Shown one piece after another: positions 1 to 9,835 of a DNA stretch of 64,000 bases; the first letter of the stretch is position 1; each line of letters starts with the position of its first letter. Under the pieces are notes generated by a model, which worked only from the letters and a program-made list of their open reading frames with translations, was not told where the DNA came from and did no database searches. This DNA is from Siphonobacter curvatus (GTDB lineage Bacteria > Bacteroidota > Bacteroidia > Cytophagales > Spirosomataceae). Location: the NCBI RefSeq assembly GCF_002943425.1, contig NZ_PTRA01000001.1:1612001-1676000 (forward strand), given 5' to 3'. Both the position numbers and the translations under genes were made by a program.

Positions 1-89
1 CTACCCCCGCCAAAACCTGGAATTTTCAGCTTGGCCCGTTCGCGGTGCACGGGGCGATAGTAGGGGTTTTCCTGTGGTGTATTGCTCAT
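1..89 (-). CDS. Unidentified protein, N-terminal fragment (gene runs off the left edge)
   Basis: An ATG on the minus strand at 89 opens a frame that stays open for 29 codons to the window edge. The visible protein starts MSNTPQENPYYRPVHRERAK and then reaches a Gly-rich stretch (IPGFGGG). It has no signal peptide and the visible part is polar and proline-containing. A TACTTTTG -7 element lies upstream on the same strand (228 to 221), which supports a real gene divergent from secA. The family cannot be recognised from so short a piece. Confidence 0.55.
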   Translation of the reverse strand, partial: MSNTPQENPYYRPVHRERAKLKIPGFGGG

Positions 90-220
90 AGTGAAAAGAT
101 TCAGTGCTGATTTTAGAACGTAGATTCGCTCGAATCCGTTTCAATCCAAGAGGATAATTTCCCAAGTATAAAAGGGAGAACCACTAGGGAAAGATTTTGC
201 CAATTCGGGCGTTATACCTA

Positions 221-249
221 CAAAAGTAATGGTTTCCCCTGCAAAACAA
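221..249 (-). promoter_or_regulatory. Bacteroidota-type promoter for the leftmost minus-strand gene
   Basis: Read on the minus strand, TACTTTTG occupies 228-221 and a TTG lies at 249-247, 18 nt upstream. This fits the Bacteroidota sigma consensus (TTG, about 18 nt, TAnnTTTG). It would give a leader of about 125 nt before the ATG at 89. Confidence 0.5.
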
Positions 250-372
250 CCGTTTCTACTTCCCAGGCAATAGCCTCGAAAAACACTGAACTGCTGTCAA
301 TTTGTCCGATTCATTAAACCTTTTGTCCACTTTCGAAGCTAAACCATTATTTAGGAATTGTTTTTTTGCTCT

Positions 373-398
373 TGGGTGGAAAGAATCGAGTAAATTTG
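373..398 (+). promoter_or_regulatory. Bacteroidota-type promoter candidate for secA
   Basis: TTG at 373-375 and TAAATTTG at 391-398 match the Bacteroidota -33/-7 pattern with a short spacer. The position would give a leader of roughly 120 nt before the secA ATG at 527. Confidence 0.45.
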
Positions 399-526
399 TG
401 TTCTACCTATTGTTTAACGACCCCAGGTTGGGGGTTTCATTTTAAGTCCACTGAACCGACTTGATTATGAAATCAGCACGTGTACGGGCTGACTAACCAC
501 GAATAACGGTGCTTTAGCACATAGCT

Positions 527-3500
527 ATGCTTAAACTCATCACCAAAATTTTCGGTACAAAATCCGATCGGGATTTAAAAGAACTCTATCCTTACGTCGG
601 AAAAGTCAATACCGAATTTGCCAAATTAAAAGATCTTTCGGATGACGAACTTCGTCAGCAAACCGCTGATTTGAAGGCAGTCATCAAAGAAAGACTTGCT
701 CCCATTGATCAACAATCCGAAGCGATTCGTCAGCGTATTGATGCGAATCCGGATATGGACATTAATGAAAAAGATTCGCTCTTCAAGCAGATTGATGCCC
801 TCGAAGTACAGTCGGATCAGAAGCTGGAGGACGTATTACTTGAAATCCTGCCCCGGGCTTTCGCGATTGTGAAAGAAACGGGTCGTCGCTATACCGAAAA
901 TGGTCAGTTGGTAGTTACGGCTAACCTACATGACCGTTTTGTAGCTTCCAGAAAGTCGAACGTCATTATCGACGGCGATAAAGCAATCTGGAAAAATACC
1001 TGGAATGTCATGGGTCAGCCCATCACCTGGAACATGGTGCACTACGATGTACAGCTGATTGGTGGGGTGGTACTGCATCAGGGTAAAATTTCCGAGATGG
1101 CTACCGGGGAAGGTAAAACGCTGGTATCAACGTTACCCGCTTTCCTGAATGCCCTGGGCGGAAAAGGCGTACACATTGTAACGGTCAACGATTACCTGGC
1201 CAAACGTGACTCCGAGTGGAATGCTCCGCTGTTCGAGTTTCACGGCATGAACGTAGACTGTATCGACCGTCACGAACCTAACACGCATTCGCGTCGTCAG
1301 GCGTATCAGGCTGATATTACCTACGGTACCAATAACGAATTTGGTTTCGACTACCTCCGCGATAACATGGCTCGCACACCGGAAGAATTGGTGCAGCGGA
1401 AACACCATTACGCCATGGTCGATGAGGTCGATTCTGTATTGATTGACGACGCCCGTACCCCCTTGATCATCAGTGGGCCGATGGTGAAAGACAATGACGT
1501 ACAGGAATTTGAAATGTTAAATCCCCGGATTGAGCGTCTGGTGGATGAGCAGCAAAAACTCGTACAGGGCTTTCTGACGGAAGCTCGCCGGTTGATCGCT
1601 GCGGGGAATACTAAAGAGGGTGGATTGGCTCTGTTCCGGGCACACCGGGGATTGCCGAAATACAAACCGCTGATCAAATACCTCAGTGAGCAGGGCAATC
1701 AGGCCATCATGCGGGCTACTGAAAATGACTACTTGCAGGAACAAGGCAAACGGATGCCCGAAGCCGATGCTCCGTTGTACTTCGTCATTGAAGAGAAAAA
1801 TAACTCCGTAGAACTGACGGAGAAGGGTATCGACGTGATGACCACGAAGAATGAAGATCCTAATTTCTTCATTCTGCCGGATTTGTCGGTAGTCCTGAAT
1901 CAGGTTGAAAAATCAGATCTTTCTGAAGCAGATAAAATCCACAAGAAAGACGAGATTATCCGCGATTACTCCATCAAGACACAACGGATTCACACGGTTA
2001 ATCAATTGTTGAAGGCTCATACGCTTTTTGAAATTGACGTGGAATACGTGATCATGGATGGAAAGATCAAGATCGTCGATGAGCAGACGGGCCGGATTAT
2101 GGAAGGTCGTCGGTACTCGGACGGTTTGCACCAAGCCATTGAAGCCAAGGAACGCGTTAAAGTGGAAGACGCGACGCAAACCTACGCGACGGTTACCTTG
2201 CAAAACTACTTCCGGATGTACCATAAACTTTCGGGTATGACGGGTACGGCCGAAACGGAAGCGGGTGAGTTCTGGCAGATTTACAAACTCGATGTAGTAG
2301 CCATCCCAACCAACCTGAAAATTGTTCGGAAGGACGAAGAGGATAAGGTATATAAAACCGTTCGGGAGAAATACAATGCCGTTGTTCAGGAAATCGATGA
2401 GCTGGTGAAAGCCGGTCGTCCGGTACTGGTGGGTACAACGTCAGTTGAAAACTCGGAAATCCTGAGCCGTTTACTGCGGATGCGGGGTATTCAGCACCAG
2501 GTACTGAACGCCAAACAACACCAACGCGAAGCCGAAATCGTGGCATCAGCGGGTCATTCGCGTAACGTAACCATCGCGACCAACATGGCCGGTCGGGGTA
2601 CAGATATTAAGCTGACGCCTGAATCGAAAGCATCTGGTGGTTTAGCGATTATCGGTACGGAACGTCACGAATCGCGACGGGTTGACCGTCAGTTACGCGG
2701 TCGGGCGGGACGTCAGGGTGACCCAGGATCGTCTCAGTTCTTCGTATCGCTGGAAGATAACCTGATGCGTCTGTTCGGTTCCGAACGGATTGCCAAGGTG
2801 ATGGACCGCATGGGTATGGAAGAAGGAGAGGTAATCCAGCACTCAATGATTACGTCTTCGATTGAGCGAGCTCAGAAGAAAGTAGAGGAAAATAACTTCG
2901 GTATCCGGAAGCGTCTGTTGGAATACGACGACGTGATGAACTACCAGCGGGAAGCCATTTACAAACGCCGGAAAAATGCGTTGTTTGGTGACCGTCTGGC
3001 TCTGGATATTGCCAATATTACCTACGACGTTTGCGAAGAACTGGTCAACAATAATCCAAGCTTCGAAGAACTTGAATTGCGGGTGATTGAGACCCTTGCT
3101 ATTCAGTTGCCCTTCACTCGGGATGAATTCCTGCGGATGAAGCCTGAGCAGCGTACGCACCAGCTACACACTGCTGCCGAGACTCACTATCAGGCGAAAG
3201 GTGCGGATATCGCTCAACGGATGCGTACGTTCTTCCAGGATCTGTTCGAAGCTAATCAGGGTAATGTTAATGAGCAATCGGTCATTGGATTGCCCTTTAC
3301 CGATGGGGAGCACGTGATGGGCTTCCAGGTGAATTTCCTGAAAGCATTGAACTCTGAAGGCCGGGAAGTAACCCGTGAAATTGAAAAGAATATTGCTCTG
3401 ACGGTGATCGACCAGGAATGGAAAGAACACCTCCGCGATATGGATGACTTGAAGCAATCGGTACAAAATGCCGTATTCGAGCAAAAAGATCCTTTGCTGA

Positions 3501-3895
3501 TTTACAAGTTCGAATCGGTTGACCTGTTCAAGCAGTTCATCAATAAAGTCAACTTTGACATTGTTCAGTTGCTCATGCGTTACGATGTGCCTGAGCTGTT
3601 TGTTGATCAGCCGCAGGTGCCTCAGCCGCCGCGTCGGCCTGAACCACAGCCCCAGCTACAGACGAGTAAAGACGATGTATCGGGACTGACGGGTGGAAGT
3701 GGACCGAGCGTAGAAGAGCTTGAAGAAATGGCTCCTGCCATAGAACGGCCTCGTCAGCAACCCATTCGTGTTCAAAAGATTGAACCTAACCAACGGGTAT
3801 CGGTTCAGTACATGGACGGTCGCGTAGAGCGGGACGTGAAGTTCAAGAAAGTAGAAGAAGATGTGAAACGTGGCGTATGTGTACTTATTGATTAG
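527..3895 (+). CDS. secA: Preprotein translocase subunit SecA
   Basis: SecA is the ATPase motor that pushes unfolded preproteins through SecYEG at the inner membrane. The 1122-aa product has the Walker A motif GEGKT (194-198) in MATGEGKT, the Walker B-type DEVD (299-302), and the motor motif [11 protein letters not shown] in the second helicase domain. It is about 220 residues longer than Escherichia coli SecA. The extra length includes a segment after NBD1 (around [10 protein letters not shown]) of the kind common in Bacteroidota. The C-terminus ends KRGVCVLID and lacks the Cys-rich zinc motif that binds SecB in proteobacteria. The gene stands alone and is followed by a terminator. Confidence 0.98.
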   Translation: MLKLITKIFGTKSDRDLKELYPYVGKVNTEFAKLKDLSDDELRQQTADLKAVIKERLAPIDQQSEAIRQRIDANPDMDINEKDSLFKQIDALEVQSDQKLEDVLLEILPRAFAIVKETGRRYTENGQLVVTANLHDRFVASRKSNVIIDGDKAIWKNTWNVMGQPITWNMVHYDVQLIGGVVLHQGKISEMATGEGKTLVSTLPAFLNALGGKGVHIVTVNDYLAKRDSEWNAPLFEFHGMNVDCIDRHEPNTHSRRQAYQADITYGTNNEFGFDYLRDNMARTPEELVQRKHHYAMVDEVDSVLIDDARTPLIISGPMVKDNDVQEFEMLNPRIERLVDEQQKLVQGFLTEARRLIAAGNTKEGGLALFRAHRGLPKYKPLIKYLSEQGNQAIMRATENDYLQEQGKRMPEADAPLYFVIEEKNNSVELTEKGIDVMTTKNEDPNFFILPDLSVVLNQVEKSDLSEADKIHKKDEIIRDYSIKTQRIHTVNQLLKAHTLFEIDVEYVIMDGKIKIVDEQTGRIMEGRRYSDGLHQAIEAKERVKVEDATQTYATVTLQNYFRMYHKLSGMTGTAETEAGEFWQIYKLDVVAIPTNLKIVRKDEEDKVYKTVREKYNAVVQEIDELVKAGRPVLVGTTSVENSEILSRLLRMRGIQHQVLNAKQHQREAEIVASAGHSRNVTIATNMAGRGTDIKLTPESKASGGLAIIGTERHESRRVDRQLRGRAGRQGDPGSSQFFVSLEDNLMRLFGSERIAKVMDRMGMEEGEVIQHSMITSSIERAQKKVEENNFGIRKRLLEYDDVMNYQREAIYKRRKNALFGDRLALDIANITYDVCEELVNNNPSFEELELRVIETLAIQLPFTRDEFLRMKPEQRTHQLHTAAETHYQAKGADIAQRMRTFFQDLFEANQGNVNEQSVIGLPFTDGEHVMGFQVNFLKALNSEGREVTREIEKNIALTVIDQEWKEHLRDMDDLKQSVQNAVFEQKDPLLIYKFESVDLFKQFINKVNFDIVQLLMRYDVPELFVDQPQVPQPPRRPEPQPQLQTSKDDVSGLTGGSGPSVEELEEMAPAIERPRQQPIRVQKIEPNQRVSVQYMDGRVERDVKFKKVEEDVKRGVCVLID

Positions 3896-3914
3896 TATCG
3901 TTTGCTAGCGTTAA

Positions 3915-3952
3915 TAAAAAAGGTCAGTCTCTGGTAGAGGCTGGCCTTTTTC
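3915..3952 (+). terminator. secA intrinsic terminator
   Basis: A hairpin 20 nt after the secA stop pairs AGGTCAGTCTC with GAGGCTGGCCT (with G-U pairs), loop TGGTA, followed by a T-run. Confidence 0.75.
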
Positions 3953-3965
3953 CGTTTCCAGTTTC

Positions 3966-4135
3966 TTAGGTAAAATCCAATAAAGATAGCGGGACGGGTT
4001 ATCGGTAGCATTGGCTACGGACGCAAAAATTGGTAGGCTGTGCCTACCGGGCTGGACGATTTCCCGCATGTCATACGGGGCTAATGATAGTGAACCCCTT
4101 CGGGGTTGGCGGGTCGGAAAGCAAGCCTGAATGAA
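3966..4135. repeat. Dispersed hairpin-rich intergenic repeat, copy 1
   Basis: This non-coding block aligns over about 150 nt with 60255-60412. The shared core is GCTACGGACGCAAAAATTGG followed by GTAGGCT-GCCTACCGGGCTGG, then a CGCATG/CGTATG-ATACGG stem and a GAAC-CC-GGGGTTGGC hairpin. It contains several self-complementary pieces (GGTAGGC/GCCTACC, AACCCC/GGGGTT). It lies between secA and the DinB gene. No ORF in it is supported. Confidence 0.75.
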
Positions 4136-4181
4136 CTCGGGGAGGTGTGGCCGTTTAACCCCGGAGGGGGGGATTTGATTA

Positions 4182-4280
4182 GCCATGGGTGCAACTCATG
4201 GTTAGCATCGCATTGAATTCCACCTATGGTATAAGGGGTTATTTAGAGTGAACCTCTTAAGGGTTGGGTATGATTGGAAA
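4182..4280. repeat. Diverged continuation of the hairpin-rich repeat
   Basis: Directly after copy 1 the sequence carries a second, degraded version of the right-hand half: CCATG..CATGGTTAGC, then GGTATAAGGGGTTAT and GTGAACCTCTTAAGGGTTGGG. It has the same order of stems as 4065-4110. The rest of the gap up to 4506 shows nothing recognisable apart from the DinB upstream region. Confidence 0.45.
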
Positions 4281-4506
4281 AGGGCGACTGATGTAGGTTT
4301 GGAAATTCGCACCAATTAGATGGTCTGCAGCATCTTTTTAAGGTTGGGTTAGACTTAGAACTAGCATTTTCCTACAACCGATCTGATTAACAGATCATAC
4401 CTGATTTTACTTCCCCATACAAACTAAAATTTCCCAATTCCTGCTGACATAGGGCTGTCATCGGGCCCTTCTACTTTTACATCCGAACCACAAACCAGCT
4501 GAGACG

Positions 4507-5004
4507 ATGGAACTGATTCCGATGTTTTTAAAAGAAATGGAGCAGGAAGCTCAAACCACCCGTAAGATGTTATCCCGTGTACCCGATGATAAATTGGATT
4601 GGGCTCCGCACGAACGAAGTATGCCAATGCGAACTCTGGCAACGCATATTGCCGAACTACCTACCTGGGTAACGATGACATTAACGACGGATGAGCTGGA
4701 CTTTGCTTCCAACCCTTATCAAAAGCAGGAGATCCATACGAATGCAGACCTAATGGCGTTTTTCGAAAAAAGTCTGGAGGATGGGAAGACACAGTTAGTA
4801 TCCGAAAACGAAGGTATTCTCAACGAACCCTGGACGTTACGAGACGGTGAAACCATCTACAGTATCCGGCCCAGACACGAAGTCATCCGTATGGCTTACA
4901 ACCAGATCACCCACCATCGGGCTCAGTTAGGCGTATACTTACGTTTGCTGAACATACCAATTCCGGGTAGTTACGGGCCCAGTGCGGATGAGATGAATTT
5001 CTAA
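4507..5004 (+). CDS. DinB family protein
   Basis: The 165-aa product fits the DinB/YfiT four-helix-bundle metalloprotein superfamily. It opens with a helix containing EMEQEAQTTRKMLSRVP and a W-P-H-ERS segment. It has a THIAELP motif (first metal His about residue 47) and a late NQITHHRAQLGVYLR motif (metal His pair about 138-139), the usual three-His site. Members include thiol-dependent S-transferases (for example bacillithiol-dependent), but substrate cannot be read from sequence. A YpdA-type bacillithiol disulfide reductase gene is at 40950-41963, which makes a thiol role plausible but unproven. Confidence 0.85.
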   Translation: MELIPMFLKEMEQEAQTTRKMLSRVPDDKLDWAPHERSMPMRTLATHIAELPTWVTMTLTTDELDFASNPYQKQEIHTNADLMAFFEKSLEDGKTQLVSENEGILNEPWTLRDGETIYSIRPRHEVIRMAYNQITHHRAQLGVYLRLLNIPIPGSYGPSADEMNF

Positions 5005-5041
5005 CGAAGAAAACCAGCCTTTGGGTTGGTTTTCTTCGTTT
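5003..5041 (+). terminator. DinB gene intrinsic terminator
   Basis: A perfect 14-bp stem pairs AACGAAGAAAACCA (5003-5016) with TGGTTTTCTTCGTT (5028-5041). It lies directly on the DinB stop codon. It also covers the upstream TTG codon at 5021 that opens the next frame, so translation of the next gene is unlikely to begin there. Confidence 0.75.
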
Positions 5042-5056
5042 CAGGGGAAATCTTTG

Positions 5057-6325
5057 GTGAGTATCAGCATTCTTGCGTACCTAACCTCTTACCTGATGAA
5101 CCACCTGCCTGTCAGCCAGCCGATCCGTTGGCATTACCTCCGTCGTACCGCTCTTTGGTTCGTTGCCCTTTATACCATTCTGTATACGCTCCCACTTACC
5201 GATATGGAGGCGATTATTGAGTTGACGGAATGGGTAGGCCCACAGGTGTTACATCTGGATAATGCCAAAAAAATATGGAATACGGGCAGTGGCGATACCT
5301 CTTTTTCCTATGCGTACCTGTTTGTACTCAGTTCGTTTTGCTTAGGCATGGCGGTTCTACTGGCGGCAGTAGTTGGACCTCGCCGAAACTATACGTTGTT
5401 TTACGTACTCACGCAAACCTTTGTTCGCTATTACCTGGCTTACTTTATGCTTTTTTACGGGTTTGCCAAAGTGTTTGAAGGTCAGTTTATTTCGCCACCA
5501 CTCATTTCGCTGGAGCAAACCTATGGTAATTCTTCACCCATGGGCATCGTCTGGGTAATGATGGGATTGTCCAAAGTGTATGCCGTTTTTGGAGGATTAG
5601 GCGAGGTAGTCGGAGGATTACTACTCTTTTTCCGGCGAACCAAGACCCTGGGAGCCCTCCTGATTGTGGCCGTGATGACCAATGTTGTCATGCTGAATTT
5701 CGCCTACGATATTCCGGTGAAGTTATTTTCGAGTTATCTACTCTTGTTGACCTTTTTTGTATTAACACCGGATATTCCCGCCTTGGTGCGACTATTTCTG
5801 TTACAACAACCAGCTCAGTTGAATCAGTCGTCACTGGCTTTATCCGGGAAGGGGCAACGTCTCACGCATACGATCGGTAAAACGCTGGTGATCCTGTTTC
5901 TAATCATGAAAACCAGTGGCAGCTTCAAGCCCTTTCCGGATGCTGATATTGCTCTGCGGGGTACCTACAAAGCTGAAACCTTTGTCCTGGGAACGGATAC
6001 GCTGCCGCCCCTTACTACTGATAGCATCCGCTGGCAGAAGCTACTGATTGAGAATAGTTACGGAATTTTATTACGCATGAATAACAAACAGGAATACTAT
6101 AACACTAAAATCGATGAGCAGAAGAAAACCATTCGCTTTACGAATCAGTATGATTCAACCCAACGATATACGCTGAACTACGTTTGGGCAAAAGATACGT
6201 TTCAACTCAGAGGTGAATGGGAAGGAAAGCCCTTGCAGGCCAGCTTCCGGCGTAGAAAAGTAGAGGACTATACGTTGACAGGTCGCGGTTTTCATTGGAT
6301 CAGCGAATATCCCTATAACCGGTAG
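5057..6325 (+). CDS. DoxX-like multi-pass membrane protein
   Basis: A roughly 420-aa protein with about six or seven hydrophobic helices in the first 260 residues. One segment, YYLAYFMLFYGFAKVFEGQF, resembles the first helices of DoxX-type proteins. A soluble C-terminal domain of about 140 residues follows (from KTSGSFKPFPDADIALRG). The frame is open from a TTG at 5021, but that codon lies inside the preceding terminator. GTG at 5057, behind AGGGGAAA, or ATG at 5096 are better starts. No catalytic motif was recognised and the role is unknown. Confidence 0.7.
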   Translation: MSISILAYLTSYLMNHLPVSQPIRWHYLRRTALWFVALYTILYTLPLTDMEAIIELTEWVGPQVLHLDNAKKIWNTGSGDTSFSYAYLFVLSSFCLGMAVLLAAVVGPRRNYTLFYVLTQTFVRYYLAYFMLFYGFAKVFEGQFISPPLISLEQTYGNSSPMGIVWVMMGLSKVYAVFGGLGEVVGGLLLFFRRTKTLGALLIVAVMTNVVMLNFAYDIPVKLFSSYLLLLTFFVLTPDIPALVRLFLLQQPAQLNQSSLALSGKGQRLTHTIGKTLVILFLIMKTSGSFKPFPDADIALRGTYKAETFVLGTDTLPPLTTDSIRWQKLLIENSYGILLRMNNKQEYYNTKIDEQKKTIRFTNQYDSTQRYTLNYVWAKDTFQLRGEWEGKPLQASFRRRKVEDYTLTGRGFHWISEYPYNR

Positions 6326-6370
6326 TGGTACAGTTTATTTAGATTTTCTGCGATTCCATAGTTCAATTAT

Positions 6371-6535
6371 ATGTCACATCGCAAGCCTCATCTACCCACA
6401 AAAATCTGTCCGGTTTGTCAGTTACCGTTTAGCTGGCGGAAGAAATGGGAACGCAATTGGGAAGAGGTAGTGTATTGCAGTGACAAATGCCGAATGAATA
6501 AATCAACCATTAAACCCAAGTCTGAAAACATATGA
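6371..6535 (+). CDS. Small DUF2256 zinc-ribbon-like protein
   Basis: A 54-aa ORF starts at ATG 6371 and ends at the TGA at 6533-6535. The product has two CxxC-like pairs (CPVC about 14-17, CSDKC about 38-42) around [18 protein letters not shown]. This is the DUF2256 signature and suggests one bound zinc. DUF2256 genes often sit next to photolyase/cryptochrome-related or DUF-type genes, but none is visible here. The stop overlaps the ATG of the next gene (ATGA), so the two are probably translationally coupled. Confidence 0.85.
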   Translation: MSHRKPHLPTKICPVCQLPFSWRKKWERNWEEVVYCSDKCRMNKSTIKPKSENI

Positions 6536-7230
6536 AACCTTTCATCTATGTTTTATTACTAATCAGTTTTATAGCTTGCAAAAATAAAGACGCCGACTCG
6601 CTGGTAGGGAAGTGGATGACGAGTGGCCAGAATCCCGAGGCCTGGGGCTTTGTATTGGATAAAGAGGGAATCGCTACAGCTTTGCCCGTTAAGGGCGTTC
6701 AGTACAAAACCTGGGAACAGGTAGGCAGTAATCTGGTCCTGCACGGTACAAAATCAGAAGAACCGTATACGAACAGCTTTAAGATTCTTTCCCTGAAAGA
6801 CAACACCCTGGTGGTAGAAGACGAGAACGGTCGGGAACTTACCTTTACCAAAACGTCAGCGATGAACGTCAGTGATCAGGATGAGGAAGCCTGTTATTCC
6901 TACACCATGAATCAGGATACTGTTTTTCTGCACCTGACAGCAACGCGTCCACGGGTGACGGGCGATCTAACGTACCAACTTCACGAAAAGGACGCGAATC
7001 GTGGTAGTATTCAGGGAAAAATGAAGGGGGATACGCTTTTGGCCGAATATACCTTTAATTCCGAGGGTCGCTCTTCTGTACGCGAAGTGGTTTTCATCAA
7101 AAAAGGGGATACGTTGGTAGAAGGATTTGGCCCAGTCCATGATAAAGAAGGTAAGGTAGTTTTTCAAAATCATAAGGACATTACCTTTACGAATGGCCTT
7201 ACGCTGAAAAAAGTCAATTGCGTGAAATAA
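6532..7230 (+). CDS. Lipocalin-like lipoprotein
   Basis: A 232-aa protein with a lipoprotein signal ending FIAC (Cys16). After it comes [14 protein letters not shown], the G-x-W start typical of lipocalin-like Bacteroidota lipoproteins. The first half (to about 105) and the second half (from [15 protein letters not shown]) both look beta-rich, so two small barrel-like domains are possible. It is expected to be anchored in the outer membrane or periplasm. The ATG overlaps the DUF2256 stop by 4 nt. No ligand can be named. Confidence 0.75.
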   Translation: MKPFIYVLLLISFIACKNKDADSLVGKWMTSGQNPEAWGFVLDKEGIATALPVKGVQYKTWEQVGSNLVLHGTKSEEPYTNSFKILSLKDNTLVVEDENGRELTFTKTSAMNVSDQDEEACYSYTMNQDTVFLHLTATRPRVTGDLTYQLHEKDANRGSIQGKMKGDTLLAEYTFNSEGRSSVREVVFIKKGDTLVEGFGPVHDKEGKVVFQNHKDITFTNGLTLKKVNCVK

Positions 7231-7268
7231 GCTTTTAGTGGGATTTTATCATTTTCCAATTCAATTCG

Positions 7269-7297
7269 AGACAGTCCAGCAGGGCTGTCTTTTTTTC
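7269..7297 (+). terminator. Intrinsic terminator after the lipoprotein gene
   Basis: GACAGTCC / GGGCTGTC stem (one G-U), loop AGCA, followed by seven T. Confidence 0.8.
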
Positions 7298-7354
7298 TAT
7301 CCGCTCATTCGTTTCTTCTGTTAATTTTATGCGTTCATTAGTCAACGCTCATCC

Positions 7355-9553
7355 ATGTCTAACCGCTTTACTACGCAGTGTACGCTTTTCGTGTCCCTGC
7401 TGACCACCTCTATTCTATACGGACAAGTTATTCCCATCGAAACGCAGCAAAATGCACTGGTACTCCAAACGGATGCCAGTAAGCGAGTAGGAATTAGCTA
7501 TTTCGGTCCTCGCCTGCAGCAAACGGCTGAATACGGCTCCATCATCAAGGAAAGTCGCCAGCAGGACGAAAATGCAGGTATTTATAACTCAGCCTATACG
7601 CCGAGTGGCTCCTGGAGTTTGTGCGAGCCCGCTATTCGCATTACGCACGCCGATGGCAATACCTCGCTTGAATTACAGTACCAAAGCCACCAAACGCAAA
7701 AGCAGGACGATAATGTAAGCCTGACAACGGTAGTACTGAAAGATCCGGCGTACGCGGTTGAGGTTACGCTGTATTACAAAACCTACGCGAAGGAAAATGT
7801 AGTGGAGCAATGGAGTACGATTCGCAACCAGGAAAAGGGTACCATTATCCTGCATAAATACGCTTCGGCAAATCTGTACTTCGTTGGGAAGCAGTTTCAC
7901 CTGACGCATTACCACGGGGGCTGGGCTCACGAAATGAATCCCGAAGAAACGCAGTTAAAAGCCGGTATCCTTTCGCTGGATTCCAAACTGGGTACGCGGG
8001 CGAACCTGTTTCAGCCGCCTACGTTTATGCTTTCTTTCGATAAACCCGCTTCGGAAGAAGAAGGCAAAGTACTGCTTGGAACGCTGGGCTGGTCTGGGAA
8101 TTTCAAGATTGACTTTGAAACGGATACGTACAACAACCTTCGTCTGATTGCGGGCATCAATCCCCACGCGTCGGAGTATCCGCTAACGGCGGGGCAGGAG
8201 TTTAAAACGCCTTCGTTTATCTACACGTATTCAGATCACGGAAAGGGTGAGGCCAGCCGCAATCTGCACCGCTGGGCTCGCAAGTACCGGATTCTCGACG
8301 GAGAAGGTTCTCGTCTGACGCTCCTTAACAACTGGGAGGCTACCTATTTCGATTTTAACGAGCAGAAACTAACGGGCTTGTTTGCGGATGGGAAGAAACT
8401 CGGCGTTGATTTATTTCTGCTCGACGATGGCTGGTTCGCCAACAAGTATCCCCGGAATGGTGACAATGCGGGTTTAGGTGATTGGAAAGAAAACGTCAAG
8501 AAATTGCCGCATGGAATCGGTTACCTGGTTAAAGAAGCTCAGAAAGCGGGAGTTAAATTTGGAATTTGGGTAGAGCCGGAAATGGTGAATCCCAAGAGTG
8601 AGTTGTACGAGAAACACCCGGAATGGGTGATCAAACAGCCCGCTCGTCCGGAACATTATTTCCGTAATCAGTTGGTCCTGGACTTGTCGAATCCGAAAGT
8701 ACAAGACTTTGTCTTTGGTGTCTTGGATGATCTGTTTACGAAGAATCCGGATCTGGCGTTCATTAAGTGGGACTGCAATGCGGTAATCTATAACGCTCAT
8801 TCAGAGTACCTCAAAAGTACTAAACAAGCGGAATCGAAACTATACGTAGATTACGTACTGGGACTTTACAAAGTGCTCGAACGCGTGCGGGCCAAGTACC
8901 CGAAAGTGCCAATGATGCTCTGCTCGGGGGGCGGTGGACGCGTGGATTACGAAGCCCTGAAATACTTCACTGAATTCTGGCCAAGTGATAATACCGATCC
9001 GCTGGAACGCATCTTCATGCAGTGGGAATACTCGTATTTCTATCCGACGATCGCTCACTGTGACCACGTCACCGACTGGGGTAAACAACCCCTCAAGTAT
9101 CGGACCGATGTGGCCATGATGGGTAAAATGGGATATGATATTGTGGTCAGCAAGCTCGACGAAAAAGATCTGCAATTCAGCCAGCAATCCGTAGCAACGT
9201 ACCGCTCCATCAGCGACGTAGTCTGGCACGGCGACCTGTACCGGATGGTGAACCCTCGCGAAAATGACTTTGCTTCGCTCATGTTCGTGAATGGAGACAA
9301 GAGTCGTTCGGTGTGGTTCAACTACATGGTAAGCAGTAGATTTGGAGCGGGTTCTGGTCGGGCAGTACCCTTAAAAGGACTTGATCCGAAGAAAAAGTAC
9401 GCCTTGAAAGAGATCAACTTATACCCCGGCACGCAATCAAAAATTACGAAAGAAGCCGTTTATACGGGCGATTTCCTAATGACCGCAGGCTTTAATCCTG
9501 CTGTTAATCTGAATCGTACCAGCGTTATTATTGAGCTGACGGAAGTGAAATAG
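7355..9553 (+). CDS. Alpha-galactosidase, glycoside hydrolase family 36
   Basis: A 732-aa secreted enzyme with an N-terminal signal peptide (to about ILYGQ, residue 24). It hydrolyses terminal alpha-1,6-galactosides such as melibiose or raffinose-type sugars. The GH36 layout is intact: N-terminal beta-sandwich (about 25-310), TIM barrel and C-terminal sheet. The nucleophile is Asp473 in IKWDCN. CSGGGGRVDYEAL precedes the acid/base Asp545 in WPSDNTDP. The length matches the family. It stands alone with its own terminator; no adjacent SusC/D pair or regulator was seen. Confidence 0.93.
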   Translation: MSNRFTTQCTLFVSLLTTSILYGQVIPIETQQNALVLQTDASKRVGISYFGPRLQQTAEYGSIIKESRQQDENAGIYNSAYTPSGSWSLCEPAIRITHADGNTSLELQYQSHQTQKQDDNVSLTTVVLKDPAYAVEVTLYYKTYAKENVVEQWSTIRNQEKGTIILHKYASANLYFVGKQFHLTHYHGGWAHEMNPEETQLKAGILSLDSKLGTRANLFQPPTFMLSFDKPASEEEGKVLLGTLGWSGNFKIDFETDTYNNLRLIAGINPHASEYPLTAGQEFKTPSFIYTYSDHGKGEASRNLHRWARKYRILDGEGSRLTLLNNWEATYFDFNEQKLTGLFADGKKLGVDLFLLDDGWFANKYPRNGDNAGLGDWKENVKKLPHGIGYLVKEAQKAGVKFGIWVEPEMVNPKSELYEKHPEWVIKQPARPEHYFRNQLVLDLSNPKVQDFVFGVLDDLFTKNPDLAFIKWDCNAVIYNAHSEYLKSTKQAESKLYVDYVLGLYKVLERVRAKYPKVPMMLCSGGGGRVDYEALKYFTEFWPSDNTDPLERIFMQWEYSYFYPTIAHCDHVTDWGKQPLKYRTDVAMMGKMGYDIVVSKLDEKDLQFSQQSVATYRSISDVVWHGDLYRMVNPRENDFASLMFVNGDKSRSVWFNYMVSSRFGAGSGRAVPLKGLDPKKKYALKEINLYPGTQSKITKEAVYTGDFLMTAGFNPAVNLNRTSVIIELTEVK

Positions 9554-9569
9554 CCCTTAAAATGACGAG

Positions 9570-9609
9570 CAAAACAGGCTATCTCTGAGGAGGTAGCCTG
9601 TTTTTTTTG
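9570..9609 (+). terminator. Alpha-galactosidase gene terminator
   Basis: AACAGGCTATCTC / GAGGAGGTAGCCTGTT stem followed by a run of eight T. Confidence 0.85.
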
Positions 9610-9617
9610 TAAAGGGA

Positions 9618-9675
9618 TGCTCCCCGCATGTCATACGGGGGCATTACATTGAACCCCTACGGGGTTTGGCTCCTG
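9618..9675. repeat. Dispersed hairpin-rich intergenic repeat, partial copy 2
   Basis: CCCGCATGTCATACGGGG followed by ATTACATTGAACCCC and CGGGGTTTGGC matches the right-hand half of the repeat at 3966-4135. It carries the same two stems. The left half is absent. Confidence 0.65.
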
Positions 9676-9835
9676 TGTTAAAAAATAAATGGAACAGGTT
9701 ATAAATATTTTTCCGATCTCGTAAACTATTTCACAACTATTTTTATTTACATGTATATACATATATGTTTGTACGCCTATTCATAAGGCTGTAGAAACTA
9801 TACCTGAATCGAATTGTCTTTAACAAAATATTTTT

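Larger units (their letters stand above)
90..526. other. Divergent intergenic region upstream of secA
   Basis: 437 nt between the divergent left-edge gene and secA. It holds one promoter candidate for each direction (221-249 minus, 373-398 plus). No ORF, tRNA or strong hairpin was recognised in the remainder. The secA leader would be about 120 nt, long enough for regulation, but no known motif was seen in it. Confidence 0.5.

Noticed and set aside
5021-5056. TTG at 5021 as the start of the DoxX-like protein
   Set aside because: The codon lies inside the perfect terminator stem of the DinB gene, so a start at GTG 5057 or ATG 5096 is more plausible.
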